DNA of 64,000 bases from Micromonospora peucetia (GTDB lineage Bacteria; Actinomycetota; Actinomycetes; Mycobacteriales; Micromonosporaceae), in contig NZ_FMIC01000002.1 in NCBI RefSeq assembly GCF_900091625.1, positions 3,224,001 to 3,288,000 of the forward strand. Reading direction: 5' to 3'. Below, one piece after another: positions 27,291-38,549 of this stretch. Position numbers and translations under genes: made by a program. Position 1 is the stretch's first letter; each line of letters starts with the position of its first letter. The notes beneath the pieces were generated by a model. The model worked only from the letters and a program-made list of their open reading frames with translations. It did not search any database and had not been told where the DNA came from.

Positions 27291-28070
27291 GTGAGCGGAC
27301 AGCTGGTCGTCGCCCAGGAGCTTCCCTGGCCCCCCAGCGTCGGAGATTTCTATCCGCCGGACGTGGCCGGGCCCTGGGTCACCAAGTTCGGCATCATGGT
27401 CTGGCTCGCGGTGGCGCTGCTGATCATCTTCTTCATGGTCGCCTACCGGAAGCCGACCCTGGTCCCCGGCAAGACCCAGTGGTACGCGGAGGCGGTCTAC
27501 GGCCTGGTCCGCGACAACATCGCCAAGGAGCAGATGGGCGCGGCGGGCATCCGGTTCGCGCCCTACTTCACGGTGCTGTTCAGCTTCATCGTGCTGACCA
27601 ACCTCTTCGCCATCGTGCCCGGGTTGCAGATCTCGCCGAACTCGCACATCGCCTTCCCGATCGTGCTCGCGGTGATCTCCTACGTGATGTACCTCTACAT
27701 CGGCGCCCGCAAACACGGCCTCGGCAAGTACCTCAAGATGAGCCTGGTCATCCCGAACGTGCCGTGGCCGATGCACATCCTGCTGATCCCGATCGAGTTC
27801 ATGCAGACGTTCATCGTCCGGCCGGTCACCCTGGCGCTGCGGCTCTTCGCCAACCTGTTCGCCGGCCACCTGCTGCTGCTGGTCTTCACCGTCGGCGGCT
27901 TCGTGATGCTCAACTCGAGCAGCCTGTTCATCCAGGTGACCTCGGTCTTCTCCTTCGTGATGGCGATCGCGATGGCCTTCTTCGAGGTGCTGGTCGCCGT
28001 GCTGCAGGCCTACGTCTTCGTCACGCTGAGCGCGAACTACATCGGAAGTTCGCTCGCCGACGAGCACTGA
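27291..28070 (+). CDS. atpB: ATP synthase Fo subunit a
   Basis: A 259-residue membrane subunit forming the proton half-channels. The essential arginine lies in TLALRLFANLFAGH, and FVTLSANYI closes the last helix. GTG 27291 was chosen because GGAGGA sits 7 bases before it; a GTG at 27249, next to the preceding stop, would add 14 residues. It is first of the structural atp genes. Confidence 0.94.
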   Translation: MSGQLVVAQELPWPPSVGDFYPPDVAGPWVTKFGIMVWLAVALLIIFFMVAYRKPTLVPGKTQWYAEAVYGLVRDNIAKEQMGAAGIRFAPYFTVLFSFIVLTNLFAIVPGLQISPNSHIAFPIVLAVISYVMYLYIGARKHGLGKYLKMSLVIPNVPWPMHILLIPIEFMQTFIVRPVTLALRLFANLFAGHLLLLVFTVGGFVMLNSSSLFIQVTSVFSFVMAIAMAFFEVLVAVLQAYVFVTLSANYIGSSLADEH

Positions 28071-28121
28071 TCGGGCTCGGCGGGTGACCTGACCCGACCA
28101 AGCTTCTGGTACCGACCGCGT

Positions 28122-28390
<269 letters not shown>

Positions 28391-28421
28391 CGAGAGCTTT
28401 CTCCCGACCCGGAGGTCCGAC

Positions 28422-28949
28422 ATGTTCCTCGCCGCCGAAGGCGCGCACAACCCGATCCTGCCGATCTGGCAGGAGATGGTCATCGGGACCATCTCCTTCG
28501 CCCTGCTCTGCTTCGTTCTGCTGAAGTTCGTCATGCCCCGCATGGAGGCGATGTACCAGGCGCGGGTCGACGCGATCGAGGGTGGCCTCAAGCGGGCCGA
28601 GGCCGCCCAGGCCGAGGCGAACCAGCTGCTGGAGCAGTACAAGACCCAGCTCGCCGAGGTACGCAACGAGGCGGCCCGGATCCGGGACGACGCCCGGGCC
28701 GACGCCGAGGGCATCCGTCAGGACGTCCTCGCCAAGGCGCGGGAGGAGTCCGACCGGATCATCGCGGCCGGCAAGGAGCAGCTCGCCGCCGAGCGGGCCA
28801 CCATCTCGCGCGAGCTGCGCACGGAGGTCGGCACGATCGCGGTCGACCTGGCCAGCAAGATCGTCGGTGAGTCCCTCGCCGACGAGGCGCGCCGCAAGGG
28901 CACCGTCGACCGGTTCCTGAACAACCTCGAGAGCGCGGGGGCCCGCTGA
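28422..28949 (+). CDS. atpF: ATP synthase Fo subunit b
   Basis: A 175-residue peripheral-stalk subunit. One TM helix (about 17-37, VIGTISFALLCFVLLKFV) precedes a long charged coiled coil rich in Ala, Glu and Arg. The ATG follows GGAGGT by 6 bases. Its stop overlaps the atpH start. Confidence 0.95.
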   Translation: MFLAAEGAHNPILPIWQEMVIGTISFALLCFVLLKFVMPRMEAMYQARVDAIEGGLKRAEAAQAEANQLLEQYKTQLAEVRNEAARIRDDARADAEGIRQDVLAKAREESDRIIAAGKEQLAAERATISRELRTEVGTIAVDLASKIVGESLADEARRKGTVDRFLNNLESAGAR

Positions 28950-29770
28950 TGCAGGCCGCCAGCCGGGAGTCGTACAAGATCGCGGCCGAGCGCCTCGACG
29001 CGTACGTCCGCGGCGCGGAGCCGTCGGCGGTGGCCACCACCGCCGCCGACCTCCTCTCCGTCGCCGACCTGCTGCGGCGCGAGCCGCGGCTGCGCCGGGC
29101 GCTCTCCGACCCGGCCCGCTCGGGTGCCGACCGCTCCGCCCTGCTCGGCGAGCTGCTGCGCGGAAAGGTCGGCGCCGAGGCGCTGGACCTGGTCGCCTCG
29201 CTGGTCGCCGGCCGCTGGTCGGCGCCCTCGGAGTTGCTCGGCGGCACCGAGCGGCTCGGCGTGGAGGCGCTGCTGGCCAGCGCCGACTCCGCCGGCGACC
29301 TCGGTGAGGTCGAGGACGAGCTGTTCCGCTTCGGTCAGGTCGTCTCCGGTGAGCCCGCGCTCTCCAACGCGCTGGCCGACCCGATCGCCCCGATCGGGCA
29401 GCGGGCCGGTCTGGTCCGCGAGTTGCTCGCCGGCAAGGCCCGCCCGGTCACCGTCAGCCTCGTCGAGGTGGCGCTGAGCGGGTTCGGGGGACGCTCCTTC
29501 ACCGGGGCGCTCACCCGGCTGGTGGAGCTGGCCGCCGACCGGCGGGACCGGCAGGTGGCGTACGTGACCGCCGCGGCCCCGTTGAGTGAAGAGGACGAGC
29601 GCCGGCTGGGCGCGAGTCTCTCCGCGATATACGGTCGAGAGGTTTCCGTCAAGCAGACGGTGGACCCCTCAGTTCTCGGTGGCGTGAGCGTCCGGGTCGG
29701 CTCCGACCTGTACGACGGCACCGTCCTGCGCCGCCTCAACGAGAGCCGCAACGCGCTCACGAAGCGCTGA
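28949..29770 (+). CDS. atpH: ATP synthase F1 subunit delta
   Basis: A 273-residue stalk subunit that joins b to the alpha/beta head. The C-terminal motif KQTVDPSVLGGVSVRVGSD is typical of OSCP/delta. The length fits the longer actinobacterial delta (E. coli has about 177), the extra part being at the N-terminus. The ATG overlaps the atpF stop by one base. A 92-base gap separates it from atpA. Confidence 0.95.
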   Translation: MQAASRESYKIAAERLDAYVRGAEPSAVATTAADLLSVADLLRREPRLRRALSDPARSGADRSALLGELLRGKVGAEALDLVASLVAGRWSAPSELLGGTERLGVEALLASADSAGDLGEVEDELFRFGQVVSGEPALSNALADPIAPIGQRAGLVRELLAGKARPVTVSLVEVALSGFGGRSFTGALTRLVELAADRRDRQVAYVTAAAPLSEEDERRLGASLSAIYGREVSVKQTVDPSVLGGVSVRVGSDLYDGTVLRRLNESRNALTKR

Positions 29771-29862
29771 GAAGGCCCTGCCGCCTCAGTGCCCTGAATA
29801 GACGCCATTCGGACCGGTCGGTACTAGGTATCCCGGGCCCCTGATACTTAAGGAAGCAGAGG

Positions 29863-31512
29863 ATGGCCGAGCTGACCATCTCGACGGATGAGATCCGCGG
29901 CGCCCTGGAGCGCTACGTCTCCTCCTACTCGTCCGAACTCTCCCGCGAGGAGGTCGGCACCGTCGCCGACACCGGCGACGGCATCGCCCACGTCGAGGGT
30001 CTCCCCTCGACCATGACCAACGAGCTGCTGGAGTTCGAGGACGGCACCCTGGGCGTGGCGCTGAACCTCGACGTCCGGGAGATCGGTGTCGTCGTTCTCG
30101 GTGACTCCGCCAAGCTCGAAGAGGGGCAGCGCGTCAAGCGCACCGGCCGGGTGCTCTCCGTGCCGGTCGGCGACGCCTTCCTCGGCCGCGTGGTCAACGC
30201 GCTCGGCCACCCGATCGACGGGCTCGGCGACATCGCCAACGAGGGCTTCCGCGAGCTGGAGCTCCAGGCCCCGAACGTGATGGCCCGGCAGTCGGTCGAC
30301 GAGCCGCTGCAGACCGGTCTCAAGGCCGTCGACGCCATGACCCCGATCGGCCGCGGCCAGCGTCAGCTGATCATCGGCGACCGGAAGACCGGCAAGACCA
30401 CCGTCGCGCTGGACACCATCCTCAACCAGCGGGACAACTGGCGCTCCGGCGACCCGAAGAAGCAGGTTCGCTGCATCTACGTCGCCATCGGCCAGAAGGC
30501 CTCCACGATCGCCTCGATCAAGGGCGTCCTGGAGCAGGCGGGCGCGATGGAATACACCACCATCGTCGCCTCCCCGGCCTCCGACCCGGCCGGCTTCAAG
30601 TACCTCGCCCCGTACACCGGCTCGTCCATCGGGCAGCACTGGATGTACGGCGGCAAGCACGTCCTGATCGTCTTCGACGACCTGAGCAAGCAGGCCGAGG
30701 CGTACCGCGCCGTGTCCCTGCTGCTGCGTCGCCCGCCGGGCCGCGAGGCGTACCCGGGTGACGTCTTCTACCTGCACTCCCGCCTGCTGGAGCGCTGCGC
30801 GAAGCTCTCCGACGCGCTGGGTGGCGGCTCGATGACCGGCCTGCCGATCATCGAGACGAAGGCCAACGACATCTCGGCCTTCATCCCGACCAACGTCATC
30901 TCGATCACCGACGGCCAGATCTTCCTGGAGACCGACCTGTTCAACCAGGGCGTCCGGCCGGCCATCAACGTCGGCACCTCGGTCTCCCGGGTCGGTGGCG
31001 CCGCGCAGGTGAAGCCGATGAAGAAGGTCGCCGGTTCGCTGCGGCTCAACCTGGCCCAGTTCCGTGAGCTGGAGGCGTTCGCCGCCTTCGCCTCCGACCT
31101 GGACAAGACCTCCCGGGCCCAGCTGGACCGCGGTTCCCGCCTGGTCGAGCTGCTCAAGCAGTCGAACTACTCGCCGTACCCGGTGCAGGAGCAGGTCGTC
31201 TCGGTCTGGGCCGGCACCGAGGGCAAGCTGGACGACATCCCGGTCGGCGAGATCCGTCGCTTCGAGTCGGAGTTCCTCCAGTACCTCCGCCACAAGCACG
31301 AGGGTGTGCTGGCCAGCATCGCCGACCACCAGTGGAACGACGACATCGTCGGCGCCCTGGACGCCGCCATCGCCGACTTCAAGCAGGTCTTCCTCGGCAA
31401 GGAAGACGAGCGGCGGATCAACGACGCCCCGGCCGCGCCGTTGGAGGGTGAGGAGAACCGCGAGACGGTGACCCGCTTCCGCGACGGCGCCAGCCAGGCC
31501 GAGAAGCGGTAA
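29863..31512 (+). CDS. atpA: ATP synthase F1 subunit alpha
   Basis: A 549-residue non-catalytic nucleotide-binding subunit. Walker A is GDRKTGKTT near 172-180. The arginine-finger region is [15 protein letters not shown]. The C-terminus carries a charged extension beyond the E. coli length of 513, as in other actinobacteria. AAGGAAGCAGAGG provides the ribosome binding site. Confidence 0.98.
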   Translation: MAELTISTDEIRGALERYVSSYSSELSREEVGTVADTGDGIAHVEGLPSTMTNELLEFEDGTLGVALNLDVREIGVVVLGDSAKLEEGQRVKRTGRVLSVPVGDAFLGRVVNALGHPIDGLGDIANEGFRELELQAPNVMARQSVDEPLQTGLKAVDAMTPIGRGQRQLIIGDRKTGKTTVALDTILNQRDNWRSGDPKKQVRCIYVAIGQKASTIASIKGVLEQAGAMEYTTIVASPASDPAGFKYLAPYTGSSIGQHWMYGGKHVLIVFDDLSKQAEAYRAVSLLLRRPPGREAYPGDVFYLHSRLLERCAKLSDALGGGSMTGLPIIETKANDISAFIPTNVISITDGQIFLETDLFNQGVRPAINVGTSVSRVGGAAQVKPMKKVAGSLRLNLAQFRELEAFAAFASDLDKTSRAQLDRGSRLVELLKQSNYSPYPVQEQVVSVWAGTEGKLDDIPVGEIRRFESEFLQYLRHKHEGVLASIADHQWNDDIVGALDAAIADFKQVFLGKEDERRINDAPAAPLEGEENRETVTRFRDGASQAEKR

Positions 31513-31522
31513 GGGCTGATTC

Positions 31523-33888
<2,366 letters not shown>

Positions 33889-33902
33889 CCTGTCGGTCCT
33901 GA

Positions 33903-33939
33903 CGAAAGGCCGCCCCGGCACTGCCGGGGCGGCCTTTCG
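33903..33939 (+). terminator. strong terminator after atpD
   Basis: Perfect 18-base arms CGAAAGGCCGCCCCGGCA (33903-33920) and 33922-33939 around a single central base, followed by an AT-rich stretch (TATAATTCT). It is the strongest hairpin of the ATP synthase region and lies between atpD and the LCP gene. Confidence 0.92.
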
Positions 33940-34107
33940 TATAATTCTCCGACCAATGGTCGCCGATGTCCGGTTCGGTGCGCTCGGCGATCATGACGCG
34001 GGCGAGGTACCGTCGATCCGCCCACTCATCGCGTGGGCGTCGAGCTGTGCAACCAGTCGGCTGCTTGCGCCCGTCTCCTGATCGTGGGCGTGACGAAGGA
34101 GATGATC

Positions 34108-35244
34108 GTGGGTAAGTCGGGCAAGGGCGGCGGCAGGTCGTCCAGGTGGTCGGGGGTGCCGCGCTGGGCCCGGGCCTGCACGGTGTTCGGTGCCGTCCTG
34201 ATGCTGCTCAGCGGCGCGGTGCTGGTGGGCGCCGAGGCGCTGATGGCCCGCTACGAGGGTGCCGTCGGCAAGGCCGACCTCTTCGGCGACCAGGCCGCCG
34301 GCGCGAAGGAGCGCAAGAGCGACATCAAGGGCCCGCTCAACATCCTGTTGGTGGGCATCGACCCGCGCAACCCGGAGATGCCGCCGCTGGCCGACTCGGT
34401 CATGGTGCTGCACGTGCCGGCGGAACTGGACCGGGCCTACCTCTTCTCGATGCCGCGCGACCTCGTCGTGGAGATCCCCAAGTTCAGTCAGGCGGAGTTC
34501 AACGGCGGCACCGACAAGCTCAACGCGGCGATGTCGTACGGCAGCCGGGTGCCCGGCGCCAACCCGGACACGGCCCGCGGCTTCGAGTTGCTGGCGACGA
34601 CGGTGCAGAACGTCACCGGCATCAAGCGCTTCGACGCCGGCGCGATCATCAACTTCAACGGCTTCAAGAAGATCGTCGACGCGATGGGTGGCGTCACCAT
34701 GAACATCGAACGCGAGGTGCGCTCGGAGCACCGCGAGCCGGACGGCAAGCACCGCAAGGGCAACCCGAACGGTGAGGGCTACGTCGGCCCGCAGGCGGTC
34801 TACGCGAAGGGCAGCCAGCACCTCAACGGCTGGCAGGCGCTCGACTACGTCCGGCAGCGCTACCCGAAGAACGGCGTCCCCGACGGCGACTACGGGCGGC
34901 AGCGGCACCAACAGCAGTTCGTCAAGGCCATGGCGGGGCAGGCGCTCAGCGCCGACGTGGTGACCAACCCGGTCAAGCTGGACCGGGTGCTGCGGGCGGC
35001 CGGGCAGTCGCTGATCTTCAGCGGCCGGGGCAACAGCGTGGTCGACTTCGGCCTGGCGCTCAAGAACATCCGGCCGGAGACGATTCAGATGATCAAGCTG
35101 CCGGGCGGCTCGGTCACCGAGAACGGAAAATACCAGGGCGAGAAGTTCCAGCCGGCCGTGGACGACTTCTTCGCCGCCCTCCAGAAGGAGCAGCTGGACG
35201 CGTTCCTGGTGGAGCACCCCGACTTCCAGAACAAGGCGAAGTAG
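34108..35244 (+). CDS. LytR-CpsA-Psr (LCP) family wall-polymer transferase
   Basis: A 378-residue membrane-anchored protein of the LCP family, which moves polyprenyl-linked glycopolymers onto peptidoglycan on the outer face. A Lys/Arg/Gly-rich cytoplasmic head precedes a TM helix near 24-45. The LCP core starts at LNILLVGIDPRN (near 77), with SMPRDLVVEIP near 114 and the late Arg motif RQRYPKNG near 250 that binds the pyrophosphate. There is no LytR_C domain. GTG 34108 was chosen because AAGGAG ends 6 bases before it. The odd point is its place between atpD and atpC. Confidence 0.93.
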   Translation: MGKSGKGGGRSSRWSGVPRWARACTVFGAVLMLLSGAVLVGAEALMARYEGAVGKADLFGDQAAGAKERKSDIKGPLNILLVGIDPRNPEMPPLADSVMVLHVPAELDRAYLFSMPRDLVVEIPKFSQAEFNGGTDKLNAAMSYGSRVPGANPDTARGFELLATTVQNVTGIKRFDAGAIINFNGFKKIVDAMGGVTMNIEREVRSEHREPDGKHRKGNPNGEGYVGPQAVYAKGSQHLNGWQALDYVRQRYPKNGVPDGDYGRQRHQQQFVKAMAGQALSADVVTNPVKLDRVLRAAGQSLIFSGRGNSVVDFGLALKNIRPETIQMIKLPGGSVTENGKYQGEKFQPAVDDFFAALQKEQLDAFLVEHPDFQNKAK

Positions 35245-35270
35245 CCGTGGCGCAGGTCTCGCCACCCGCG

Positions 35271-35300
35271 TTGGGGGCAGGTCGGCGGCACGACTAGACT
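35271..35300 (+). promoter_or_regulatory. candidate promoter for atpC
   Basis: TTGGGG (35271-35276), an 18-base spacer and TAGACT (35295-35300). The atpC ribosome binding site AAGGAGAC follows at 35323. With a terminator after atpD, this promoter would let atpC be made without the main atp transcript. Confidence 0.6.
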
Positions 35301-35333
35301 TTCGACAATCCGCCGCCGCAGCAAGGAGACAGC

Positions 35334-35618
35334 GTGGCAAAGCAGCTTCACGTCGAGCTCGTAGCCGTCGAGGAGAAGGTCTGGTCCGGCGAGGCCGAGA
35401 TGGTCGTCGCCCGCACGACCGAGGGCGAGCTGGGTGTGCTGGCGGGGCACGCGCCCCTGCTCGGCCAGCTTGCCGAGCCCGGCCAGGTGCGCATCAAGCT
35501 TCCCGGCGGCGAGCAGGTCTCCTACGAGGTGGCCGGCGGCTTCCTCTCGGTGACCGCCGAGCGCGTAACCGTCCTGGCCGAGAGCGCCACCCCGGTTTCC
35601 GCCGCACAGAGCCGCTGA
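35334..35618 (+). CDS. atpC: ATP synthase F1 subunit epsilon, short form
   Basis: A 94-residue epsilon subunit comprising only the N-terminal beta-sandwich ([20 protein letters not shown] to [11 protein letters not shown]). E. coli epsilon has about 138 residues, and the missing part is the C-terminal pair of helices that inhibits ATP hydrolysis. There is no sign of a frameshift: the next gene starts 12 bases after the stop. The GTG start has AAGGAGAC upstream. The gene is separated from atpD by an LCP gene. Confidence 0.93.
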   Translation: MAKQLHVELVAVEEKVWSGEAEMVVARTTEGELGVLAGHAPLLGQLAEPGQVRIKLPGGEQVSYEVAGGFLSVTAERVTVLAESATPVSAAQSR

Positions 35619-35630
35619 GCCGAAACGCCG

Positions 35631-36086
35631 ATGGAGATCGTCGGAGGGATCGGAATCGGCGTCGCCGTCATCCTCGGCGCACTTCTGATCCTCTTCGCCC
35701 GGCGGGCCGTCGTCACCCGCAGCGGGGGCATCATCCGGCTCGGCGTCCGGACCTCCACCATGCTCGACGGCCGCGGCTGGTCTCCCGGCTTCGGCCGCTT
35801 CGTCGGCGACGAACTCCGCTGGTACCGGCTGTTCAGTTTCGCCATCCGACCCACCCGGGTGCTCTCCCGCAAGGAGTTGGCCGTCGAACGGCGGCGGCTT
35901 CCCGAGGGGCAGGAGCGCCTCTCGATGCCCGCCGACTGGGTCATCCTCCGCTGTACGAGTGACCACGCCCCGGTGGAGATCGCCATGGCCCGGTCCACCG
36001 TCACCGGGTTCCTCTCCTGGCTCGAGGCCGCCCCTCCAGGGGCGGTCTCGCCACGTCTGGCCTCCCAGGACTGGCCCGCCGCCTGA
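35631..36086 (+). CDS. DUF2550 membrane protein
   Basis: A 151-residue protein with one N-terminal TM helix (about 3-23) and a soluble basic domain containing DELRWYRLFSFAIRPTRV. It matches the DUF2550 family that follows atpC throughout actinobacteria (for example Rv1312 after atpC in M. tuberculosis, from memory). The function is unknown. The 12-base spacing suggests co-transcription with atpC. Confidence 0.85.
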   Translation: MEIVGGIGIGVAVILGALLILFARRAVVTRSGGIIRLGVRTSTMLDGRGWSPGFGRFVGDELRWYRLFSFAIRPTRVLSRKELAVERRRLPEGQERLSMPADWVILRCTSDHAPVEIAMARSTVTGFLSWLEAAPPGAVSPRLASQDWPAA

Positions 36087-36145
36087 CGGCCGCCGCGCCC
36101 GCTCCTCATCGTCTCCCGTGTCTCAGGGCTTCTCACCTGACGCCG

Positions 36146-36416
36146 TTACCGGTTCGGGGAGGCCACGAGTTCGACCTCGTACCCCCGGTTGTCGGTGAGG
36201 TAGCGGCGTAGTTCTGCGGGCCGCCGGCGTGGGGATGGCGGTCCGGGAAGAACAGCGACCAGCCGTAATCCGGCGCGGCCTCGACCAACCGGTGCACGGC
36301 CGCCGGCGACCCGACTGGAACGGCGTCCAGCCCAGCTCGCCGAGCAGCCAGCCTCAGCTATGAATAACCGCGGTCAGGTCGGGCACCCAGACCTCGACGT
36401 GGTGCAGCGTTCCCAC
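36146..36416 (-). pseudogene. degraded VOC (glyoxalase/bleomycin-resistance) family gene
   Basis: Read on the minus strand from GTG 36416, the sequence begins GTLHHVEVWVPDLTAV, a typical VOC-fold first strand with its metal-ligand His. It then meets an in-frame TGA (where SWGWLL would be expected), continues as GWLLGELGWTPFQ, and needs one frame change to read HRLVEAAPDYGWSLFFPDRH and HAGGPQNYAA. A second frame change is needed for YLTDNRGYEVELVASPNR before TAA at 36146-36148. So there are at least three lesions: one nonsense and two frameshifts. The pieces together span most of a short VOC protein. It fills most of the 362-base gap between the DUF2550 and adenosyltransferase genes. Confidence 0.8.
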
Positions 36417-36448
36417 CGGAGCATCCGGTGGGAACGGAGGCCGCACGG

Positions 36449-37021
36449 TCAGCGGTCACCGCCCGGCACCCATAGCACATCTCCGTCGGGATTTGCCGTT
36501 CTTGACAGGATGAACAGCAGGTCAGAGAGCCGGTTGAGATACTTTGCCGGGAGCGAGCCGGTCCGATCGGGGTCGTGTGCGACCAGGGCCCACGCTGCCC
36601 GCTCGGCGCGTCGGGCGACCGTTCGCGCCACGTGCAGCAGCGCCGCACCCGCGGTGCCGCCGGGGAGGATGAAGGAGTCGAGCTTGCTCAGGCGTGCGTT
36701 GTACTCGTCGCACCAGCCCTCCAGGCGCTCGACGTACGCCTCGGTGACCCGCAGCGGCGGGTACTTCGGATCCGGCTCGACCGGGGTGGACAGGTCTGCG
36801 CCCACGTCGAACATGTCGTTCTGGATCGAGGCCAGGACGGCCCGCAGTTCGTCGTCGAGTTGCCCCAGGGCGAGCGCCACGCCGATCGCGGCGTTGCACT
36901 CGTCGACGTCCGCGTACGCGGAGATGCGCGGATCGGTCTTCGGCACCTGCTCGTTGTTGCTCAGCCTGGTCATGCCGGCATCGCCGGCCTTGGTGTAGAT
37001 GCGCGTGAGGTGGACGGCCAT
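36449..37021 (-). CDS. pduO: PduO-type ATP:cob(I)alamin adenosyltransferase
   Basis: A 190-residue enzyme that adenosylates cob(I)alamin to coenzyme B12. The N-terminal ATP-binding motif [14 protein letters not shown] and the late [18 protein letters not shown] and RRAERAAW motifs are all present. ATG 37021 matches the family N-terminus and lies 7 bases from a TAGGCT box on the same strand, so it may be leaderless. Its product is the cofactor of the mutase encoded at 43547. It is divergent from murA, and the two proposed starts overlap. Confidence 0.94.
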   Translation of the reverse strand: MAVHLTRIYTKAGDAGMTRLSNNEQVPKTDPRISAYADVDECNAAIGVALALGQLDDELRAVLASIQNDMFDVGADLSTPVEPDPKYPPLRVTEAYVERLEGWCDEYNARLSKLDSFILPGGTAGAALLHVARTVARRAERAAWALVAHDPDRTGSLPAKYLNRLSDLLFILSRTANPDGDVLWVPGGDR

Positions 37022-38462
37022 GACGCACAGCCTACGGATACCGGACCTGACGATCCCGGAGCGCCCGGGCGGCACCGCCGTCCGGCCGGCGGGGGTTGGC
37101 CCCGGCGACGCCGGTGACCCGGCGGTCAACGACGTCGACGTCATCCGGGTGCGCGGTGACGCACGCCTGGCCGGCACGGTGCACGTCGTCGGCGCCAAGA
37201 ACTCGGCGTTGAAGCTGATGGCCGCAGCGCTGCTCGCCCCGGGCCGCAGCGTGATCACCAACGTCCCACGGATCACCGACATCGCCATCATGGGCGAGGT
37301 GCTGCGCCGGCTCGGCTGCGGCGTCCGCTTCGACGCCGACGACCCGGTCGACCCGATGGTCGCGTACGGCGGGGTGCCCCGGTCCCGGTCGGTCGTCATC
37401 GACGTGCCCGAGCAGCCCGGCGCGGAGGCGGACTACGACCTCGTCCGCCGGCTGCGCGCCTCGATCTGTGTACTGGGCCCGCTGCTGGCCCGACGGGGAT
37501 ACGTGCGGGTGGCCCACCCCGGTGGGGACGCCATCGGCTCGCGGGGTCTGGACATGCACATCTCCGGGCTGACCCGGATGGGCGCCGAGATCTCCGGCGA
37601 GCACGGCTTCGTGATCGCGTCGGCGCTGCACGGGCTGCACGGTGCGGAGATCGTGCTCGACTTCCCCAGCGTCGGGGCGACGGAGAACCTGGTCATGGCG
37701 GCGGTGCTGGCCCGGGGGCCGAGCATCATCGACAACGCCGCCCGGGAGCCGGAGATCGTCGACATCTGCACCATGCTGAACCAGATGGGCGCCCGGATCT
37801 CCGGAGCCGGCACCTCCACCCTGCACATCGAGGGGGTGCCCGGGCTGCGGCCGGTGCGGCACGCCACGGTGGGGGACCGGATCGTGGCCGGGACCTGGGC
37901 GTTCGGCGCGGCGATGACCCGCGGGGACGTCACGGTGACCGGGGTGGAGCCGGCGTTCCTGGAGGTCGCGCTCGACAAGCTGGTCTCCGCCGGTGGGCTG
38001 GTGGAGACCCGGGGCGACGCGTTCCGGATCCGGGTGGACGACCGGCCGAAGGCGGTGGACGTGGTCACGCTGCCGTACCCGGGCTTCGCCACCGACCTGC
38101 TGCCGATGGCGATCGGGCTGGCCGCGGTCAGCGACGGGGCCTCCCTGATCACCGAGAACATCTTCGACGGCCGGTTCATGTTCGCCAACGAGATGATGCG
38201 GCTGGGCGCGGACATCAAGACCGACGGCCACCACGCGGTGGTCCGGGGCCACGACCGGCTCTCCGGCGCGCCCGTCCGCGCCACGGACATCCGGGCCGGC
38301 GCGGGGCTGATCATCGCCGGGCTCTGCGCGGAGGGGGTCACCGAGGTCTCCCACGTGCACCATGTGGACCGGGGCTACCCCGACTTCGCGGCCGACCTGC
38401 GCGCGCTCGGGGTCGAGGTGGAGCGGGGCACGGCACCGGAGGAACCGGACCTGACCATCTGA
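37020..38462 (+). CDS. murA: UDP-N-acetylglucosamine 1-carboxyvinyltransferase, fosfomycin-insensitive type
   Basis: A protein of up to 480 residues catalysing the first committed step of peptidoglycan synthesis (enolpyruvyl transfer from PEP). Motifs [36 protein letters not shown] and GFATDLLPM align with known MurA. The loop that carries Cys115 in E. coli reads [14 protein letters not shown] here, so the cysteine attacked by fosfomycin is Asp (residue 170 with this start). ATG 37020 gives about 35 extra N-terminal residues; GTG 37149 would begin almost at the fold and is a real alternative. Confidence 0.93.
   Translation: MTHSLRIPDLTIPERPGGTAVRPAGVGPGDAGDPAVNDVDVIRVRGDARLAGTVHVVGAKNSALKLMAAALLAPGRSVITNVPRITDIAIMGEVLRRLGCGVRFDADDPVDPMVAYGGVPRSRSVVIDVPEQPGAEADYDLVRRLRASICVLGPLLARRGYVRVAHPGGDAIGSRGLDMHISGLTRMGAEISGEHGFVIASALHGLHGAEIVLDFPSVGATENLVMAAVLARGPSIIDNAAREPEIVDICTMLNQMGARISGAGTSTLHIEGVPGLRPVRHATVGDRIVAGTWAFGAAMTRGDVTVTGVEPAFLEVALDKLVSAGGLVETRGDAFRIRVDDRPKAVDVVTLPYPGFATDLLPMAIGLAAVSDGASLITENIFDGRFMFANEMMRLGADIKTDGHHAVVRGHDRLSGAPVRATDIRAGAGLIIAGLCAEGVTEVSHVHHVDRGYPDFAADLRALGVEVERGTAPEEPDLTI
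37029..37034 (-). promoter_or_regulatory. -10-like hexamer for pduO
   Basis: On the minus strand TAGGCT ends 7 bases before the ATG at 37021, with no ribosome binding site between. It lies inside the proposed 5' end of murA, which is an argument that murA may really start further downstream. Confidence 0.45.
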
Positions 38463-38549
38463 GCCCCGTCGCCCCGACACGCCTTAGCACCCGTTCAGGC
38501 CCGCCGACTAGGGTGCTGGCAGACACTCAATCAGGCGAGGGAGAAGCAG

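Noticed and set aside
35600..35640. Frameshift as the cause of the short atpC
   Set aside because: The DUF2550 gene starts 12 bases after the stop with its own coding sequence, and no epsilon C-terminal residues can be read in another frame.
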